This document shows positions 29,322 to 38,992 of a DNA stretch of 64,000 bases, piece by piece. The notes beneath the pieces were generated by a model. The model saw only the letters and a program-made list of their open reading frames with translations. It was not told the origin of the DNA and did no database searches. The DNA is taken from the NCBI RefSeq assembly GCF_022919115.1, contig NZ_CP095072.1, positions 3,410,001 through 3,474,000 on the forward strand. Reading direction: 5' to 3'. Position numbers and translations under genes: made by a program. The stretch comes from Gracilibacillus caseinilyticus. Its GTDB lineage: Bacteria > Bacillota > Bacilli > Bacillales > Amphibacillaceae. Every line of letters starts with the position of its first letter. Position 1 is the stretch's first letter.

Positions 29322-29507
29322 ATGCTATCTCAAATTGGCTTTCCTGGACTGATATTGATCCTGATCATTGCTTTAATCATCTTCGGACCTAAGAAATTAC
29401 CCGAGATTGGCAAAGCAACAGGGGACACGTTACGGGAATTTAAAAAATCAGCACGTGATTTGACAGATGATGAGAAAGAACAGAATGATACGGATACAAC
29501 GAAGTAA
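29322..29507 (+). CDS. tatA: twin-arginine translocase subunit TatA (first copy)
   Basis: A 61-residue pore-forming Tat component: N-terminal membrane helix ([15 protein letters not shown]), the [12 protein letters not shown] hinge, an amphipathic helix and a short charged tail. ATG after AAAGGGGCG. It is directly followed by a second, 70% similar copy and then by tatC, so this looks like a minimal TatA/TatC system with a duplicated TatA. Confidence 0.92.
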   Translation: MLSQIGFPGLILILIIALIIFGPKKLPEIGKATGDTLREFKKSARDLTDDEKEQNDTDTTK

Positions 29508-29528
29508 TCCTATAATGAGGTGAACGAC

Positions 29529-29702
29529 ATGTTTTCAAATATTGGCTTTCCTGGGCTAATTTTAATATTAATCATTGCCTTAGTTATTTTTGGACCTTCT
29601 AAATTACCGGAAATCGGTAAAGCAGTTGGCAGTTCACTGCGAGAATTCAAGAAGGCGACCAATGATATTATGAACGATGACAAAGACAAATCAGAAAAAT
29701 AA
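29529..29702 (+). CDS. tatA: twin-arginine translocase subunit TatA (second copy)
   Basis: A 57-residue paralogue of the preceding gene with the same helix ([15 protein letters not shown]), [20 protein letters not shown] amphipathic segment and acidic tail. The ATG at 29529 lies 7 bases after GAGGTG; the in-frame GTG at 29520 overlaps that site. A hairpin separates it from tatC. Confidence 0.9.
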   Translation: MFSNIGFPGLILILIIALVIFGPSKLPEIGKAVGSSLREFKKATNDIMNDDKDKSEK

Positions 29703-29763
29703 GAGCAACAGCGTGGTACAAACGTGGCCGAAGCATTTTCGGTTACCTACATAGGAAATGCAG

Positions 29764-29798
29764 AATCCCTGTTTCTTCTTTTGAAACAGGGATTGCCT
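29764..29798 (+). terminator. hairpin between tatA and tatC, weak terminator or attenuator
   Basis: Perfect 12-base stem AATCCCTGTTTC (29764-29775) with GAAACAGGGATT (29783-29794) and a 7-base loop, then GCCTTTGG. The T tract is poor, so partial read-through into tatC is likely. A smaller stem CCGAA/TTCGG lies just before it. Confidence 0.55.
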
Positions 29799-29833
29799 TT
29801 GGTACACTGTCTGACGATGAAGGGACGTTGAAA

Positions 29834-30589
29834 ATGGAGGAAGATAAATCATTACCAAATGAAAAAGAGATGGGTTATCTCGAACACTTTGCCGAATTAC
29901 GAAATCGTTTATTATGGACAGCCTTTATTTTTATATTATTTTTTATGGGCGGTTTGTACTTTGTGGAAGATATTCGTAATTTCTTTCTAAACGATATAGA
30001 TATAACACTCAATCTTATTTCACCTGAAGAAATTATTTGGGTTATCTTTATGATTGCCTTTATTGTGGCACTTGCTGGAACATTACCTTTTCTCTGCATC
30101 CAAATATGGTTTTTTGTCAGACCTGGTTTAACGAAGAGGGAACAACAACTTTCCTTAATTTATATTCCAGTTGTTTTTCTATTATTTTTAGCAGGACTTG
30201 CGTTCGGCTATTACATTTTCATTAAACTGATCTTACCATTTGTTCTGTCACTAAATGACGGAATGTTTGAAACGATGTTTACGGTCGAGAATTATTTCCG
30301 TTTTATCTTTCGAGTGACTTTACCATTTGCGGTATTCTTTGAAGTGCCGGTAATCACGATGTTTCTAACTAGTTTAGGCATCGTTACACCTCAATTCTTA
30401 TCGAAAACACGTAAGTACGGGTATTTCATACTGATCATTATCGGGACGATGATTTCACCTCCAGATTTTATTTTGCAAATCATCGTAGCAATCCCGTTAA
30501 TTATTCTTTATGAAATCAGTATTATGTTATCACGGATGGTTTATCGAAAAAAACAAGACAAACATCGTGAATTCATGGAAAATGAATAA
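29834..30589 (+). CDS. tatC: twin-arginine translocase subunit TatC
   Basis: Receptor subunit of the Tat pathway, 251 residues with six membrane spans. The N-terminal MGYLEHFAELRNRLLW signature and the FVRPGLTKREQQ loop are diagnostic, as is PPVE-like FFEVPVITMFLTSLGIV. ATG 29834 is chosen over TTG 29828 because of spacing to AAGGGA. Downstream of two tatA copies and a hairpin. Confidence 0.93.
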   Translation: MEEDKSLPNEKEMGYLEHFAELRNRLLWTAFIFILFFMGGLYFVEDIRNFFLNDIDITLNLISPEEIIWVIFMIAFIVALAGTLPFLCIQIWFFVRPGLTKREQQLSLIYIPVVFLLFLAGLAFGYYIFIKLILPFVLSLNDGMFETMFTVENYFRFIFRVTLPFAVFFEVPVITMFLTSLGIVTPQFLSKTRKYGYFILIIIGTMISPPDFILQIIVAIPLIILYEISIMLSRMVYRKKQDKHREFMENE

Positions 30590-30607
30590 AGAGGATGAGC
30601 GAATACG

Positions 30608-30829
30608 ATGAAATCTTTCTATCACTTTATGATGCGTTATCGGGGGAACAAACAATTAGATAATGCTAGAAAATTGGCAGATTGGATGTTTTATGAGCAC
30701 GATTTCCCAAAACATTCCAATGATTATGATGACATCAGCCGTTACTTGGAATGGCATACACCGTTCCCAGAAGCTATATCAACATTTGATAATCTCTGGG
30801 ACAGCTATATAGAAGAAGAAAAGCCATGA
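30608..30829 (+). CDS. yozE: YozE family protein (UPF0346, SAM-like fold)
   Basis: A 73-residue protein with MKSFYHFMMRYRG at the start, WMFYEHDFPKHSNDYDDISRYLE and the ending motif FDNLWDSYI, which match the YozE family. Function unknown. It follows tatC by 18 bases and its stop lies in the left arm of a terminator. Confidence 0.88.
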   Translation: MKSFYHFMMRYRGNKQLDNARKLADWMFYEHDFPKHSNDYDDISRYLEWHTPFPEAISTFDNLWDSYIEEEKP

Positions 30830-30846
30830 GTAACCTCATGGCTTTT
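30819..30846. terminator. bidirectional terminator between yozE and the YolD-like gene
   Basis: Stem AAGCCATGAG (30821-30830) with CTCATGGCTT (30835-30844), 4-base loop TAAC, A run on the left and T run on the right, so it can act on both convergent genes. Confidence 0.8.
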
Positions 30847-31177
30847 ACTTATGGTGAAAACGAAGCGATACGATTTGATCAAACCGTAACTTTAGCTTGT
30901 TATTTTGTGCTGTAAGTAAGTTCAATTGTCGTCCTATTAAATCAGCTTTTATAATAGTACCGACAGTTTTTTTATATGTTCCGTTATCCTTAAAGTCTAT
31001 TTCGATAGCAGCTGATGTGTGTATGGCTTCCTGAATGGTATGCTCCATCTCTGCTGAGTCATCCTCGCTTAATATGGAAGGATCTACCGTATCTTCTTCT
31101 TCAAAAAAATCTTGCAACATCTTGACATGCTCCGGTAACATTAAAGATGCCCATTTTATATTACCTCGATCATTCAT
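30845..31177 (-). CDS. YolD-like family protein
   Basis: A 110-residue protein of the YolD family: MNDRGNIKWASLMLPEHVKML is the typical opening and FDQIVSLRF the typical end. YolD proteins usually accompany Y-family polymerases (YqjW/UvrX) and the YolD fold is thought to be like UmuD/SpoVT; no polymerase gene is adjacent here. ATG 31175-31177 is preceded by GAGGTGATTACATTG. It is divergent from sbcD. Confidence 0.82.
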   Translation of the reverse strand: MNDRGNIKWASLMLPEHVKMLQDFFEEEDTVDPSILSEDDSAEMEHTIQEAIHTSAAIEIDFKDNGTYKKTVGTIIKADLIGRQLNLLTAQNNKLKLRFDQIVSLRFHHK

Positions 31178-31292
31178 CAATGTAATCACCTCAATATACA
31201 GTGTACACAAACGGACGTTCTGTTTCAATGGACTTCGATCATTTGTTCGTGTATAATTATAAGTAAAATATGGAAAGGATGGTGCGTGTTAG

Positions 31293-32450
31293 GTGAAAAT
31301 TATTCATACAGCAGATTGGCATTTAGGCAAAATCGTTCATGGTTTACATATGACAGAGGACCAGGGAGAGGTGTTAAGAGAGCTTCTCACTATTTTGGAG
31401 AAAGAAAAGCCTGATCTTCTGATTATAGCAGGTGACTTATACGATCGTGCTGTACCTCCGCGCGAAGCAGTAGATATATTAAATGCATTCTTAACGAAGG
31501 CATCCGTTGAATTAGAGATACCGATTGTAGCGATCTCAGGAAATCATGACAGTCCAGACCGTCTTGGTTTTGGTGCGAGCTTGTTTCGTTCCAAGCAATT
31601 ATATGTAGCAACCACGATAGAAGATATTTTTCACCCTGTTCATTTACAGGACTCTGATGGTGATGTGTATATTCATATGGTCCCATATGTCGAACCAGAG
31701 CAAGTGAAAGCATATTTCCAGGATGCCACCATTCAAACGCATCAAGCTGCTATGGAATGTATTATTGCCCAATTGAGAGAAAAGATGACAGAGCACCCGG
31801 ACGCACGTCATCTACTAGTTGGCCATGCATTTATCGCAGGAGGGATGGAGTCAGAATCAGAAGAAAGACTGACCATGATTGGAGGGACTCCCTATATCGA
31901 CGCAAGCCTGTTTGATGCATTCGATTACGTAGCATTAGGGCACTTACACCAGCCACAAAAAATCAAAAGCGAGTATATCCGTTACAGTGGCTCTCTAATG
32001 AAATATTCTTTTTCTGAAGCCAATCACCGTAAATCCGTTACCTTGCTTGAACTCACAAATGAGGACAAGCAATTATCGACCATACCACTAAACGCGCCAA
32101 GAAATTTACGTGTGCTCGAAGGCTATTTTCAAGATCTGTTAGATGGAAAAATTGCAGAACCAACAGAAGATTATTTACAGATACGCTTGCTGGATGACGG
32201 ACAAATCATGGATCCAGTCACTAAGCTCCGCAAACTCTATCCGAATATTCTTCGACTAGAACGAAAAAACCCATACGTACATCAATCGTTACGAGAGCTG
32301 CAATCCATTAAAGAGAAGCAAGAAATGTCGCATGAGCAATTATTTGCTGCCTTTTATAAAGAAATCAAAAAAACAGAACTGTCTGAAGAACGAGAAACGT
32401 ATATAAAAAGAGTTATTCATCAAGTCATGACGGACGAAAGGAGGAAATAA
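31293..32450 (+). CDS. sbcD: exonuclease SbcD subunit
   Basis: Mre11-type nuclease subunit of SbcCD, which trims hairpins and blocked DNA ends. The 385-residue protein has the metallophosphatase motifs IHTADWHLGKIVHG, GDLYDRAVPP, ISGNHDSPDRL, VGHAF and LGHLHQPQ. GTG start. sbcC follows 1 base after its stop, so they are translated together. Confidence 0.95.
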   Translation: MKIIHTADWHLGKIVHGLHMTEDQGEVLRELLTILEKEKPDLLIIAGDLYDRAVPPREAVDILNAFLTKASVELEIPIVAISGNHDSPDRLGFGASLFRSKQLYVATTIEDIFHPVHLQDSDGDVYIHMVPYVEPEQVKAYFQDATIQTHQAAMECIIAQLREKMTEHPDARHLLVGHAFIAGGMESESEERLTMIGGTPYIDASLFDAFDYVALGHLHQPQKIKSEYIRYSGSLMKYSFSEANHRKSVTLLELTNEDKQLSTIPLNAPRNLRVLEGYFQDLLDGKIAEPTEDYLQIRLLDDGQIMDPVTKLRKLYPNILRLERKNPYVHQSLRELQSIKEKQEMSHEQLFAAFYKEIKKTELSEERETYIKRVIHQVMTDERRK

Positions 32451-32451
32451 G

Positions 32452-35400
32452 ATGCGTGCGTTACAATTGGAAATGACAGCATTTGGTCCTTATCGTGAGA
32501 AACAGCTTATTGATTTTACCGAACTGGGTGCTGAACCGATCTTTTTAATTACTGGTCCTACAGGAGCGGGAAAGACGACGATCTTTGACGCTATCTGTTT
32601 CAGCTTATACGGCAGGGCAAGTGGTGCTGATCGAGATCAGGAAGCATTTCGAAGCCATTTTGCAGAGGTTGATAATCAAACGAACGTTCGCTTCACTTTC
32701 TTATTACACGGAAAAAAATATCAGGTAACGAGAAGTCCCAAACAACTTAAACCTAGGGCACGAGGAGAAGGATACACAGAAGAAGTAGCAAGTGCCAGTT
32801 TATATGTGTCTAATCAGCAGGAAGAATGGGAACTGCTTGTCTCCAAGATTAAAGAAGTGAACGAAACTCTTGAACAGATGATCGGATTGGATTATGAACA
32901 ATTCAAGAAAATGATCATGATTCCACAAGGAGAGTTTCGCAAATTAATTTCTGAAAATAGTAAAGAGCGGGAGGAAGTATTACAAAAAATCTTCCGCACG
33001 TATCTGTATCGCAATATTACTGAAAAATTAAAAGAAGAATCTGCCGAAATAAAAGAACAAATAAGCAAGTTAGAATGGCGGCGTCAGCAAGAATTAGACA
33101 AGCTCCCTGAAGGAACAATAGATGAGCAATCAGACGCAAAGACAAAGGAACAACTAGAAGACCACCTCCTTAGCCTTGATGAACAAAAAGAAAATGGTAA
33201 TCGCCAGTTAGAACAAATGACAGATCAATTAACGAATTTGCAAGAGACGTTCTACCAGCAAAAACAATTAGTAGACTATTTCACCGAATATGAGCAACTG
33301 AATATAAAACAACAGCAATTAGCAGAAATAGAGCCTGAAATAAAGCAACGGACAGAGCGGCTGGAGCTTGCGAAGACCGCTGATAAAATAAAACCAGTAG
33401 AAACATTACTGCAAACACGAAAACAAGAATGGCAGCAACACCAACAATCATTAACCACTTTGAAACAGCAATTAGAAACGAATCAGTCTCGTTATACACA
33501 AATCAAAGAAACTTATGAACAGGAACAAAAGAAGGAACCCGAACGAGAATCATTACAATTTCAGTTGAAAGAGCAACAAAAACTGTTAGATATGATGGAT
33601 GAACTTGAAGCTATTTCTGAGAAACGTCATCAACTCGAGCAACAACGACAACAGGCATCTAAAGAATTAACGAATTCCGAGAAAAAAGTGACAGAACTCG
33701 AGCAACTAAGAGATGAGCATTATCGATTGAAGGATGCGATGCATGAGACTTCAGCAACTTTGCAAAATTTCGAGCATGAATTGGAACAAAATGTCCGTCA
33801 ATCTCAGGAAATCCAAGAGTTAAAAACAGAATATCAGCAACTGCAAATCTTAAGAAAAGATTATCAGCAATATCAGCGCGTACAACAAAAATTACAGGAT
33901 AAAGTTAACGATCAGACTAACCGTTGTGACCGTTTGGAACAAGAGCGAAAAGCGCACGTTGCCAGTGACTTAGCCTCATATTTGGAGACTGGACAAGCGT
34001 GTCCAGTCTGCGGTTCAGAACACCATCCGTCACCTGCTGCAAATCGTCAGCAAGGTATATCGGAAGAACAACTGGAGATGGAAAAGAAACAGTTGACAGA
34101 TTTGCAGAATCAGACGAACGATATGCAAATGAAACTGTACCAAATAAAGGAACAAGGCGAAGCAAAACGACAAATTGTTAATCGTTTGTTAAGTACAATT
34201 GGAGCGGAAACAACACAAGATATAACGCAGTCAGAATTACGGAAACTTGAACAACAAATAATGGACAACCTGCGCAAACGAAGAGAAACTCAGAAGCAGG
34301 CAAATTCAATATGGCAGCAACAGCAGAAGGAAGAGGAGAAGATTTCCAACACACTAGCAGATTATACCCGTATCAAGCAACATACTGCCGATCTCCAAAC
34401 CAAGCAGAAACAACTAGAAAGCGAGTATCAACAAATCCATGCTAAATACGCTCAACTAATGGAGCAATTACCAAATGATATTAACTCTGTTTCAGCATTT
34501 AAACAGCAGTTGAAGCAACTAGAAGAGCAGATGCAAAGTATGCATAACTCTTGGAAGCAAGTACAAGCAGATTATGAACAAGCTTTAGCAGATAAGCATA
34601 AACAAGAAACAAAATATAACGAGGCCATTGCTTACAACCAGCAATTAGAAGAGAAATACGAACAACAGCAGTCTGTTTGGCATCAAACTCTAGCAGACTA
34701 TCATTTTGAAAATGAAACAAGCTTTAAAGAAGCTTTACTGTCAATAGACAAACAGCAAGAAATGGAACAAGAAATCAACCATTTCTATGAACAAAAGAAT
34801 GTACAAGCAAATCGGTTAAATAGTCTGAAGGAATGGATCCGTGATCGTGAAAAACCAGATCTCGCCATTATACGTGAACAAATTGCGACGATGCAGCAGC
34901 AAAAGGATGAACATTCGAAGCATCTGCAATCAATTGATTTGTACCGGAAACAGCTTATCGAAGTCATCCGGAAAACAAATGAACTGACGGTGGAAATAGA
35001 AAAATTGCATAAAGATTATTACCATATTGGTGAACTAGCGGATCTTGCTAAAGGAGATAACACAGCGAGGTTATCATTTGAACGATTTGTACTGTCGACC
35101 TTCCTCGATGAAATACTGCTGCAAGCGAACATAAGGTTAGATAAGATGACCGATCATCGTTATCAGTTAATTCGAAGTGAAGAATTAGCAAAACGAGGTG
35201 CACAGAGTGGATTAGATCTGGAAGTGCTCGATCATTATACGGGTAGAAAACGATCGGTCAAAACACTCTCTGGTGGAGAAGGATTTAAAGCAGCATTAAG
35301 CTTAGCTTTAGGTATGGCAGATATTGTTCAATCCTATGCAGGAGGGGTCCAGCTAGATACGCTGTTTATTGATGAAGGATTTGGTACGTTAGACGAAATA

Positions 35401-35559
35401 TCACTCGAGCAAGCGATCGCCTGCTTAAAAGACTTACAACGTGATCACCGCGTCATCGGGGTAATTTCCCACGTAGCACAATTAAAAGAGGAAATTAAAG
35501 CAAAATTAATTGTCGAATCCTCACCTGACGGATCTGCTGCAAGCTTCAAAATCGACTAA
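32452..35559 (+). CDS. sbcC: exonuclease SbcC subunit (Rad50-type ATPase)
   Basis: A 1035-residue SMC-like ATPase. Walker A GPTGAGKTTIFDAI near residues 35-48, two long Gln/Glu-rich coiled coils, a zinc hook CPVCGSEHHP near residue 517, then the ABC signature TLSGGEGFKAALSLALG and Walker B LDTLFIDEGFGTLDE near the C-terminus. The coiled coils are strikingly glutamine-rich. Immediately downstream of sbcD; a terminator follows 120 bases later. Confidence 0.95.
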   Translation: MRALQLEMTAFGPYREKQLIDFTELGAEPIFLITGPTGAGKTTIFDAICFSLYGRASGADRDQEAFRSHFAEVDNQTNVRFTFLLHGKKYQVTRSPKQLKPRARGEGYTEEVASASLYVSNQQEEWELLVSKIKEVNETLEQMIGLDYEQFKKMIMIPQGEFRKLISENSKEREEVLQKIFRTYLYRNITEKLKEESAEIKEQISKLEWRRQQELDKLPEGTIDEQSDAKTKEQLEDHLLSLDEQKENGNRQLEQMTDQLTNLQETFYQQKQLVDYFTEYEQLNIKQQQLAEIEPEIKQRTERLELAKTADKIKPVETLLQTRKQEWQQHQQSLTTLKQQLETNQSRYTQIKETYEQEQKKEPERESLQFQLKEQQKLLDMMDELEAISEKRHQLEQQRQQASKELTNSEKKVTELEQLRDEHYRLKDAMHETSATLQNFEHELEQNVRQSQEIQELKTEYQQLQILRKDYQQYQRVQQKLQDKVNDQTNRCDRLEQERKAHVASDLASYLETGQACPVCGSEHHPSPAANRQQGISEEQLEMEKKQLTDLQNQTNDMQMKLYQIKEQGEAKRQIVNRLLSTIGAETTQDITQSELRKLEQQIMDNLRKRRETQKQANSIWQQQQKEEEKISNTLADYTRIKQHTADLQTKQKQLESEYQQIHAKYAQLMEQLPNDINSVSAFKQQLKQLEEQMQSMHNSWKQVQADYEQALADKHKQETKYNEAIAYNQQLEEKYEQQQSVWHQTLADYHFENETSFKEALLSIDKQQEMEQEINHFYEQKNVQANRLNSLKEWIRDREKPDLAIIREQIATMQQQKDEHSKHLQSIDLYRKQLIEVIRKTNELTVEIEKLHKDYYHIGELADLAKGDNTARLSFERFVLSTFLDEILLQANIRLDKMTDHRYQLIRSEELAKRGAQSGLDLEVLDHYTGRKRSVKTLSGGEGFKAALSLALGMADIVQSYAGGVQLDTLFIDEGFGTLDEISLEQAIACLKDLQRDHRVIGVISHVAQLKEEIKAKLIVESSPDGSAASFKID

Positions 35560-35930
35560 TATCACGTTTTTTCACACAAAAACAACAGTTCACCTTGTAT
35601 CTGTTGTCAAAACATGCGCTTGCCCAGGAAATAGTATAACCGTAATTCAGTATATTTCCTTTGCGCATGTGATAAAAAGGGCCTTGATCAGATAAGATCA
35701 AAGGCTCATTTTTATACATTAGGTATAAAATTTTTAGCGGTGAAGAAGCTCAAGGTGTTAAAAATTTAGAAATTCAAGAAAAACTTCAACACTCACTAAA
35801 AGACGAGGCGAATACCAGCTTTTCTACTATTTGAACAGCAGCATTTCACAAGATATCTTTAAAATATGATCGCAGCCTATAACAAGATTGTGCGAATCAC
35901 ATATACTGTATCACGAAATGATATCGAAAA
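35560..35930. other. intergenic region between sbcC and the YqfQ-like gene
   Basis: Apart from the terminator at 35680-35714 I see no gene. A 30-codon open stretch (about 35735-35842, reading SGEEAQGVKNLEIQEKLQ) has protein-like composition but no start codon or ribosome site and may be a remnant. Confidence 0.35.
35680..35714 (+). terminator. terminator after sbcC
   Basis: Stem GCCTTGATC with GATCAAAGGC (one bulge) around the loop AGATAA at 35682-35706, then CATTTTTATAC. Confidence 0.7.
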
Positions 35931-35941
35931 GGAGGATGTTT

Positions 35942-36475
35942 ATGTTTCGCCCACCAAATCAACCACCGCAATTCCCAATGCAACAAATGCCACCAGGCGG
36001 CGGTGGTGGTTATTTTCCAGGTTTTCAGTCAAGAGGACCAATGCCACCTATGGCAAATCAGGCGGCTAATAGCCAAAGCGGTTTACAAGGGCTGTTACAA
36101 CGTTTCTTGCCTTCACAAGCATCATCTGCATCTCAAGTCTCCAACTTGGCATCGAGTGCAGGAGCTGGCGGCGGGAGTAATTTAATGGGAACATTGAATA
36201 ATGTGCAGCAAGTATTGAAAGTAGCTCAACAAGCAACACCTCTAATAAAAGAATACGGACCCATGATAAAAAATGCACCGAAACTCATCAATATGATGAA
36301 AGCATTAAGTGAAATTAATGATGAGGATGACGAAGAATCAACAGATGTAGCAGTCGATGCGCAAGCAGATGAGGCCGATGAACTCAATATCGCTGGATCA
36401 GCGGATGATAACATGCAGTCAAATGCGAACAGAAGGCGAACAGCATTAAAATCACAACCAAAGTTATTTATCTAA
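35942..36475 (+). CDS. yqfQ: VrrA/YqfQ-family protein
   Basis: A 177-residue protein with a Pro/Gln/Gly-rich N-terminus (MFRPPNQPPQFPMQQMPP, then a poly-Gly run) and a conserved core LLQRFLPSQ..., NLMGTLNNVQQVLKVAQQA, LIKEYGPMIKNAPKL that matches YqfQ (VrrA), a spore-associated family. The C-terminal part is acidic (DEDDEEST...). Start ATG 35942 behind AAAGGAGG. Monocistronic as far as seen. Confidence 0.8.
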   Translation: MFRPPNQPPQFPMQQMPPGGGGGYFPGFQSRGPMPPMANQAANSQSGLQGLLQRFLPSQASSASQVSNLASSAGAGGGSNLMGTLNNVQQVLKVAQQATPLIKEYGPMIKNAPKLINMMKALSEINDEDDEESTDVAVDAQADEADELNIAGSADDNMQSNANRRRTALKSQPKLFI

Positions 36476-36560
36476 ATATAGGCTTAAAACAGACCACTTG
36501 CATTTTTAAGATTCTAGGAGCAAAATGAAAGTAGAATCGATGTGAACAGGAGGCTTTTAC

Positions 36561-37523
36561 ATGGCAGAGCAAGCGAATGAAAAAGCAATTTTTGCAGGTG
36601 GCTGTTTTTGGTGTATGGTGCAACCATTTGATGAACAACCTGGGATAAAACAGGTGGTTTCAGGCTATACAGGTGGAGACAAGCCCAATCCAACATACGA
36701 AGAAGTTTGTACCAACACGACAGGACATCGTGAAGCTGTCGAGATTACGTATGATCCCGACGTATTTCCTTATCAGAAGCTTTTAGAACTCTTTTGGCAA
36801 CAGATAGATCCAACAGATCCTGGCGGCCAATTTAATGATCGTGGTGAATCGTACAAAACGGCGATCTATTATACGAACGAAAAACAAAAAGAATTAGCAG
36901 AACAATCAAAGCAAGCATTAGAAGCAAGCGGTAAATTTAAGCAGCCAATCGTAACAGATATCCTGCCAGCCAAACCATTCTATCCAGCCGAGGAGAAGCA
37001 TCAGGATTATTACAAAAAGCAAAACTTTCACTATCAGCTTTATAAGAAAGGGTCCGGACGAGCGGATTTTATCAAAAAGCATTGGGGCACACACTATTCC
37101 AATGATGAACTAAAAAAATTCCTTTCACCAATCCAGTACCATGTAACCCAAGAAAATGGAACAGAGCGTCCATTCCAGAATGAGTATTGGAATAACGAGC
37201 AGGAAGGGGTGTACGTTGATATTGTAAGCGGAGAACCTTTATTCTCCTCAAAGGATCAATACGATGCAGGTTGTGGCTGGCCAAGCTTCACTAAGCCGAT
37301 AAATCGACATTCCATTAACGAAAACATGGACACCTCACATGGTATGCGTCGAATTGAAGTAAGAAGTGATCAAGCTGATTCGCATTTGGGACACGTATTT
37401 GATGATGGCCCAATGGATAAAGGCGGTATGCGTTATTGTATTAATTCCGCAGCATTACGGTTTATTCCGAAAGACCAGTTAAAGAATGAGGGACTGGAAG
37501 AGTTCCTGCCATTATTCGAATAG
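36561..37523 (+). CDS. msrAB: bifunctional peptide methionine sulfoxide reductase MsrA/MsrB
   Basis: Fusion enzyme repairing both stereoisomers of methionine sulfoxide. The N-terminal MsrA domain (1-165) has the catalytic AGGCFWCMV (C15); the C-terminal MsrB domain (about 178-320) has GCGWPSF, the [11 protein letters not shown] loop and the catalytic cysteine in [12 protein letters not shown]. The zinc-binding CxxC pairs of many MsrB proteins are not seen. 320 residues, ATG behind CAGGAGG, terminator right after the stop. Confidence 0.95.
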   Translation: MAEQANEKAIFAGGCFWCMVQPFDEQPGIKQVVSGYTGGDKPNPTYEEVCTNTTGHREAVEITYDPDVFPYQKLLELFWQQIDPTDPGGQFNDRGESYKTAIYYTNEKQKELAEQSKQALEASGKFKQPIVTDILPAKPFYPAEEKHQDYYKKQNFHYQLYKKGSGRADFIKKHWGTHYSNDELKKFLSPIQYHVTQENGTERPFQNEYWNNEQEGVYVDIVSGEPLFSSKDQYDAGCGWPSFTKPINRHSINENMDTSHGMRRIEVRSDQADSHLGHVFDDGPMDKGGMRYCINSAALRFIPKDQLKNEGLEEFLPLFE

Positions 37524-37552
37524 CTTCCCGTGGACTAACGGGAAGTTTTCTT
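37522..37552 (+). terminator. terminator after msrAB
   Basis: Stem CTTCCCGT (37524-37531) with ACGGGAAG (37538-37545), 6-base loop, then TTTTCTTT. It begins inside the msrAB stop codon. Confidence 0.8.
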
Positions 37553-37571
37553 TACTAGAAGGTTGATAACA

Positions 37572-38606
37572 TTGTACAAACAACTTATTCAATTATTTAT
37601 CATGTATTTGCTGTCATTTCTTGGAGCAACTATGTTTTATTTCGCTCACATTCCGTTGCCGTGGATATTAGGGCCGTTACTGGCAACTTTCATTTACAAC
37701 ACCTATACCACGACAACATTAAGTCAGAATAAGTTCATATTAAATATCAGTTTTCTATTCACCGGCTGCCAAATAGGGGCTACTTTCACGACAACAACAT
37801 TAGAAAAAGTGATTCCCTATTTCGTTCCTTTTTTTATCATAACTGTTTTGCTGATTTATGCATGCATGAAAAGTGGCGAACTACTTGCTAAATATGCCAG
37901 TATTGGCAAAACCACAGGTGTATTAGGAAGTATACCGGGCGGCTTGTCCGTAATGGTAGAAATGAGTGACTCATTGAAAGCCAATACTGGCTTGGTGGCA
38001 ATCTTTCACACGATTCGCTTAATGGCGGTATTGATGATCGTGCCATTGCTTGCGTCGTTTATGTTTACACAAACCGACACTGCTACAATGGTATCTGATC
38101 GGATATCATTTAACGTTTGGACAGCTATACTGTACGGTTTACTGTTTATCTTGGCCTATTTATTACGTCGCAAAATACCAGCGCCATTCGTACTAATACC
38201 GATGATAATCATTGCTTGCTTCAAAATTAGTGGTATCGAAGTAGGAAATGTCCCGGTTAGTTTATATCATTTTGCACAAGTTTCAATTGGTATCCACTTA
38301 GGATTGTCCATCACCATGTCTGATATTAAAAAAGCAGGTAATTTTTCTTGGGTCTTCTTTTTATTTACTTGTGTGATTATCATGCTATCAGTCGGCTTAG
38401 GTTATATTTTCGCCTCGATGTCTAATCTAAGCTTCGCGACAGCAATGCTTAGTCTGGCACCAGGAGGATTAGTGGAAATGGCTATTACAGCAGGAGAGGT
38501 TAATGCAGATCCTGCAATCGTTGGTTCCTTGCAATTGGTTCGACTGTTATTTATTATTTTGATTCTTCCGTTTGCTTTGAAAAAATGGACCAAGTTTGAC
38601 AGTTAA
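37572..38606 (+). CDS. AbrB-type membrane protein (ammonia monooxygenase-like family)
   Basis: A 344-residue integral membrane protein with about ten hydrophobic segments arranged as an internal duplication. Signatures: PLPWILGPLLAT, LGSIPGGLSVMVEMSD in the first half and AMLSLAPGGLVEMAITAGEV in the second half. The family is often mislabelled AbrB regulator but has no DNA-binding domain; the transported substrate is unknown. The start is uncertain between TTG 37563 and TTG 37572; the latter is better spaced from AGAAGG. Confidence 0.82.
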   Translation: MYKQLIQLFIMYLLSFLGATMFYFAHIPLPWILGPLLATFIYNTYTTTTLSQNKFILNISFLFTGCQIGATFTTTTLEKVIPYFVPFFIITVLLIYACMKSGELLAKYASIGKTTGVLGSIPGGLSVMVEMSDSLKANTGLVAIFHTIRLMAVLMIVPLLASFMFTQTDTATMVSDRISFNVWTAILYGLLFILAYLLRRKIPAPFVLIPMIIIACFKISGIEVGNVPVSLYHFAQVSIGIHLGLSITMSDIKKAGNFSWVFFLFTCVIIMLSVGLGYIFASMSNLSFATAMLSLAPGGLVEMAITAGEVNADPAIVGSLQLVRLLFIILILPFALKKWTKFDS

Positions 38607-38692
38607 CCATAATCATATTATGTAAACTATAGATAAATATCTTGTATAAGCTGTCATAAATCGTTATGATAGGAAAGAAGGAGGGGGTAATC

Positions 38693-38896
38693 ATGATACA
38701 TAAGAATTGGGAAAACAACCCAACTATTAAACAACTAAAATGTGTGCATACCAATGCAAAAAAATATAAAGTAAACTCCGTACTAACAGAAGGAAAAGTG
38801 TATGACGTAAAAAATGAAACCGAGGAATTTTATTTTGTGATTGATAATACGAACCGAATTGCTGGTTTAAAAAAAGACTATTTCGAAACCGTCTAA
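38693..38896 (+). CDS. 67-residue conserved small protein (DUF6501-like)
   Basis: A 67-residue soluble protein with KCVHTNAKKYKVNSVLTEGK and YDVKNETEEFYFVIDNTNR, a pattern I recall from a Bacillaceae family named DUF6501; the fold looks all-beta. Function unknown. ATG 38693 follows GGAGGGGG; an earlier ATG in frame overlaps that site. Confidence 0.7.
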   Translation: MIHKNWENNPTIKQLKCVHTNAKKYKVNSVLTEGKVYDVKNETEEFYFVIDNTNRIAGLKKDYFETV

Positions 38897-38992
38897 ATAT
38901 GTTTAAAATCGGGAAAACATGGGTAAAAATATAAGATAGGCTGATAGACTAAATTATCTACGCTTTTAACGATTCTCCATAGGAGTGATAAA

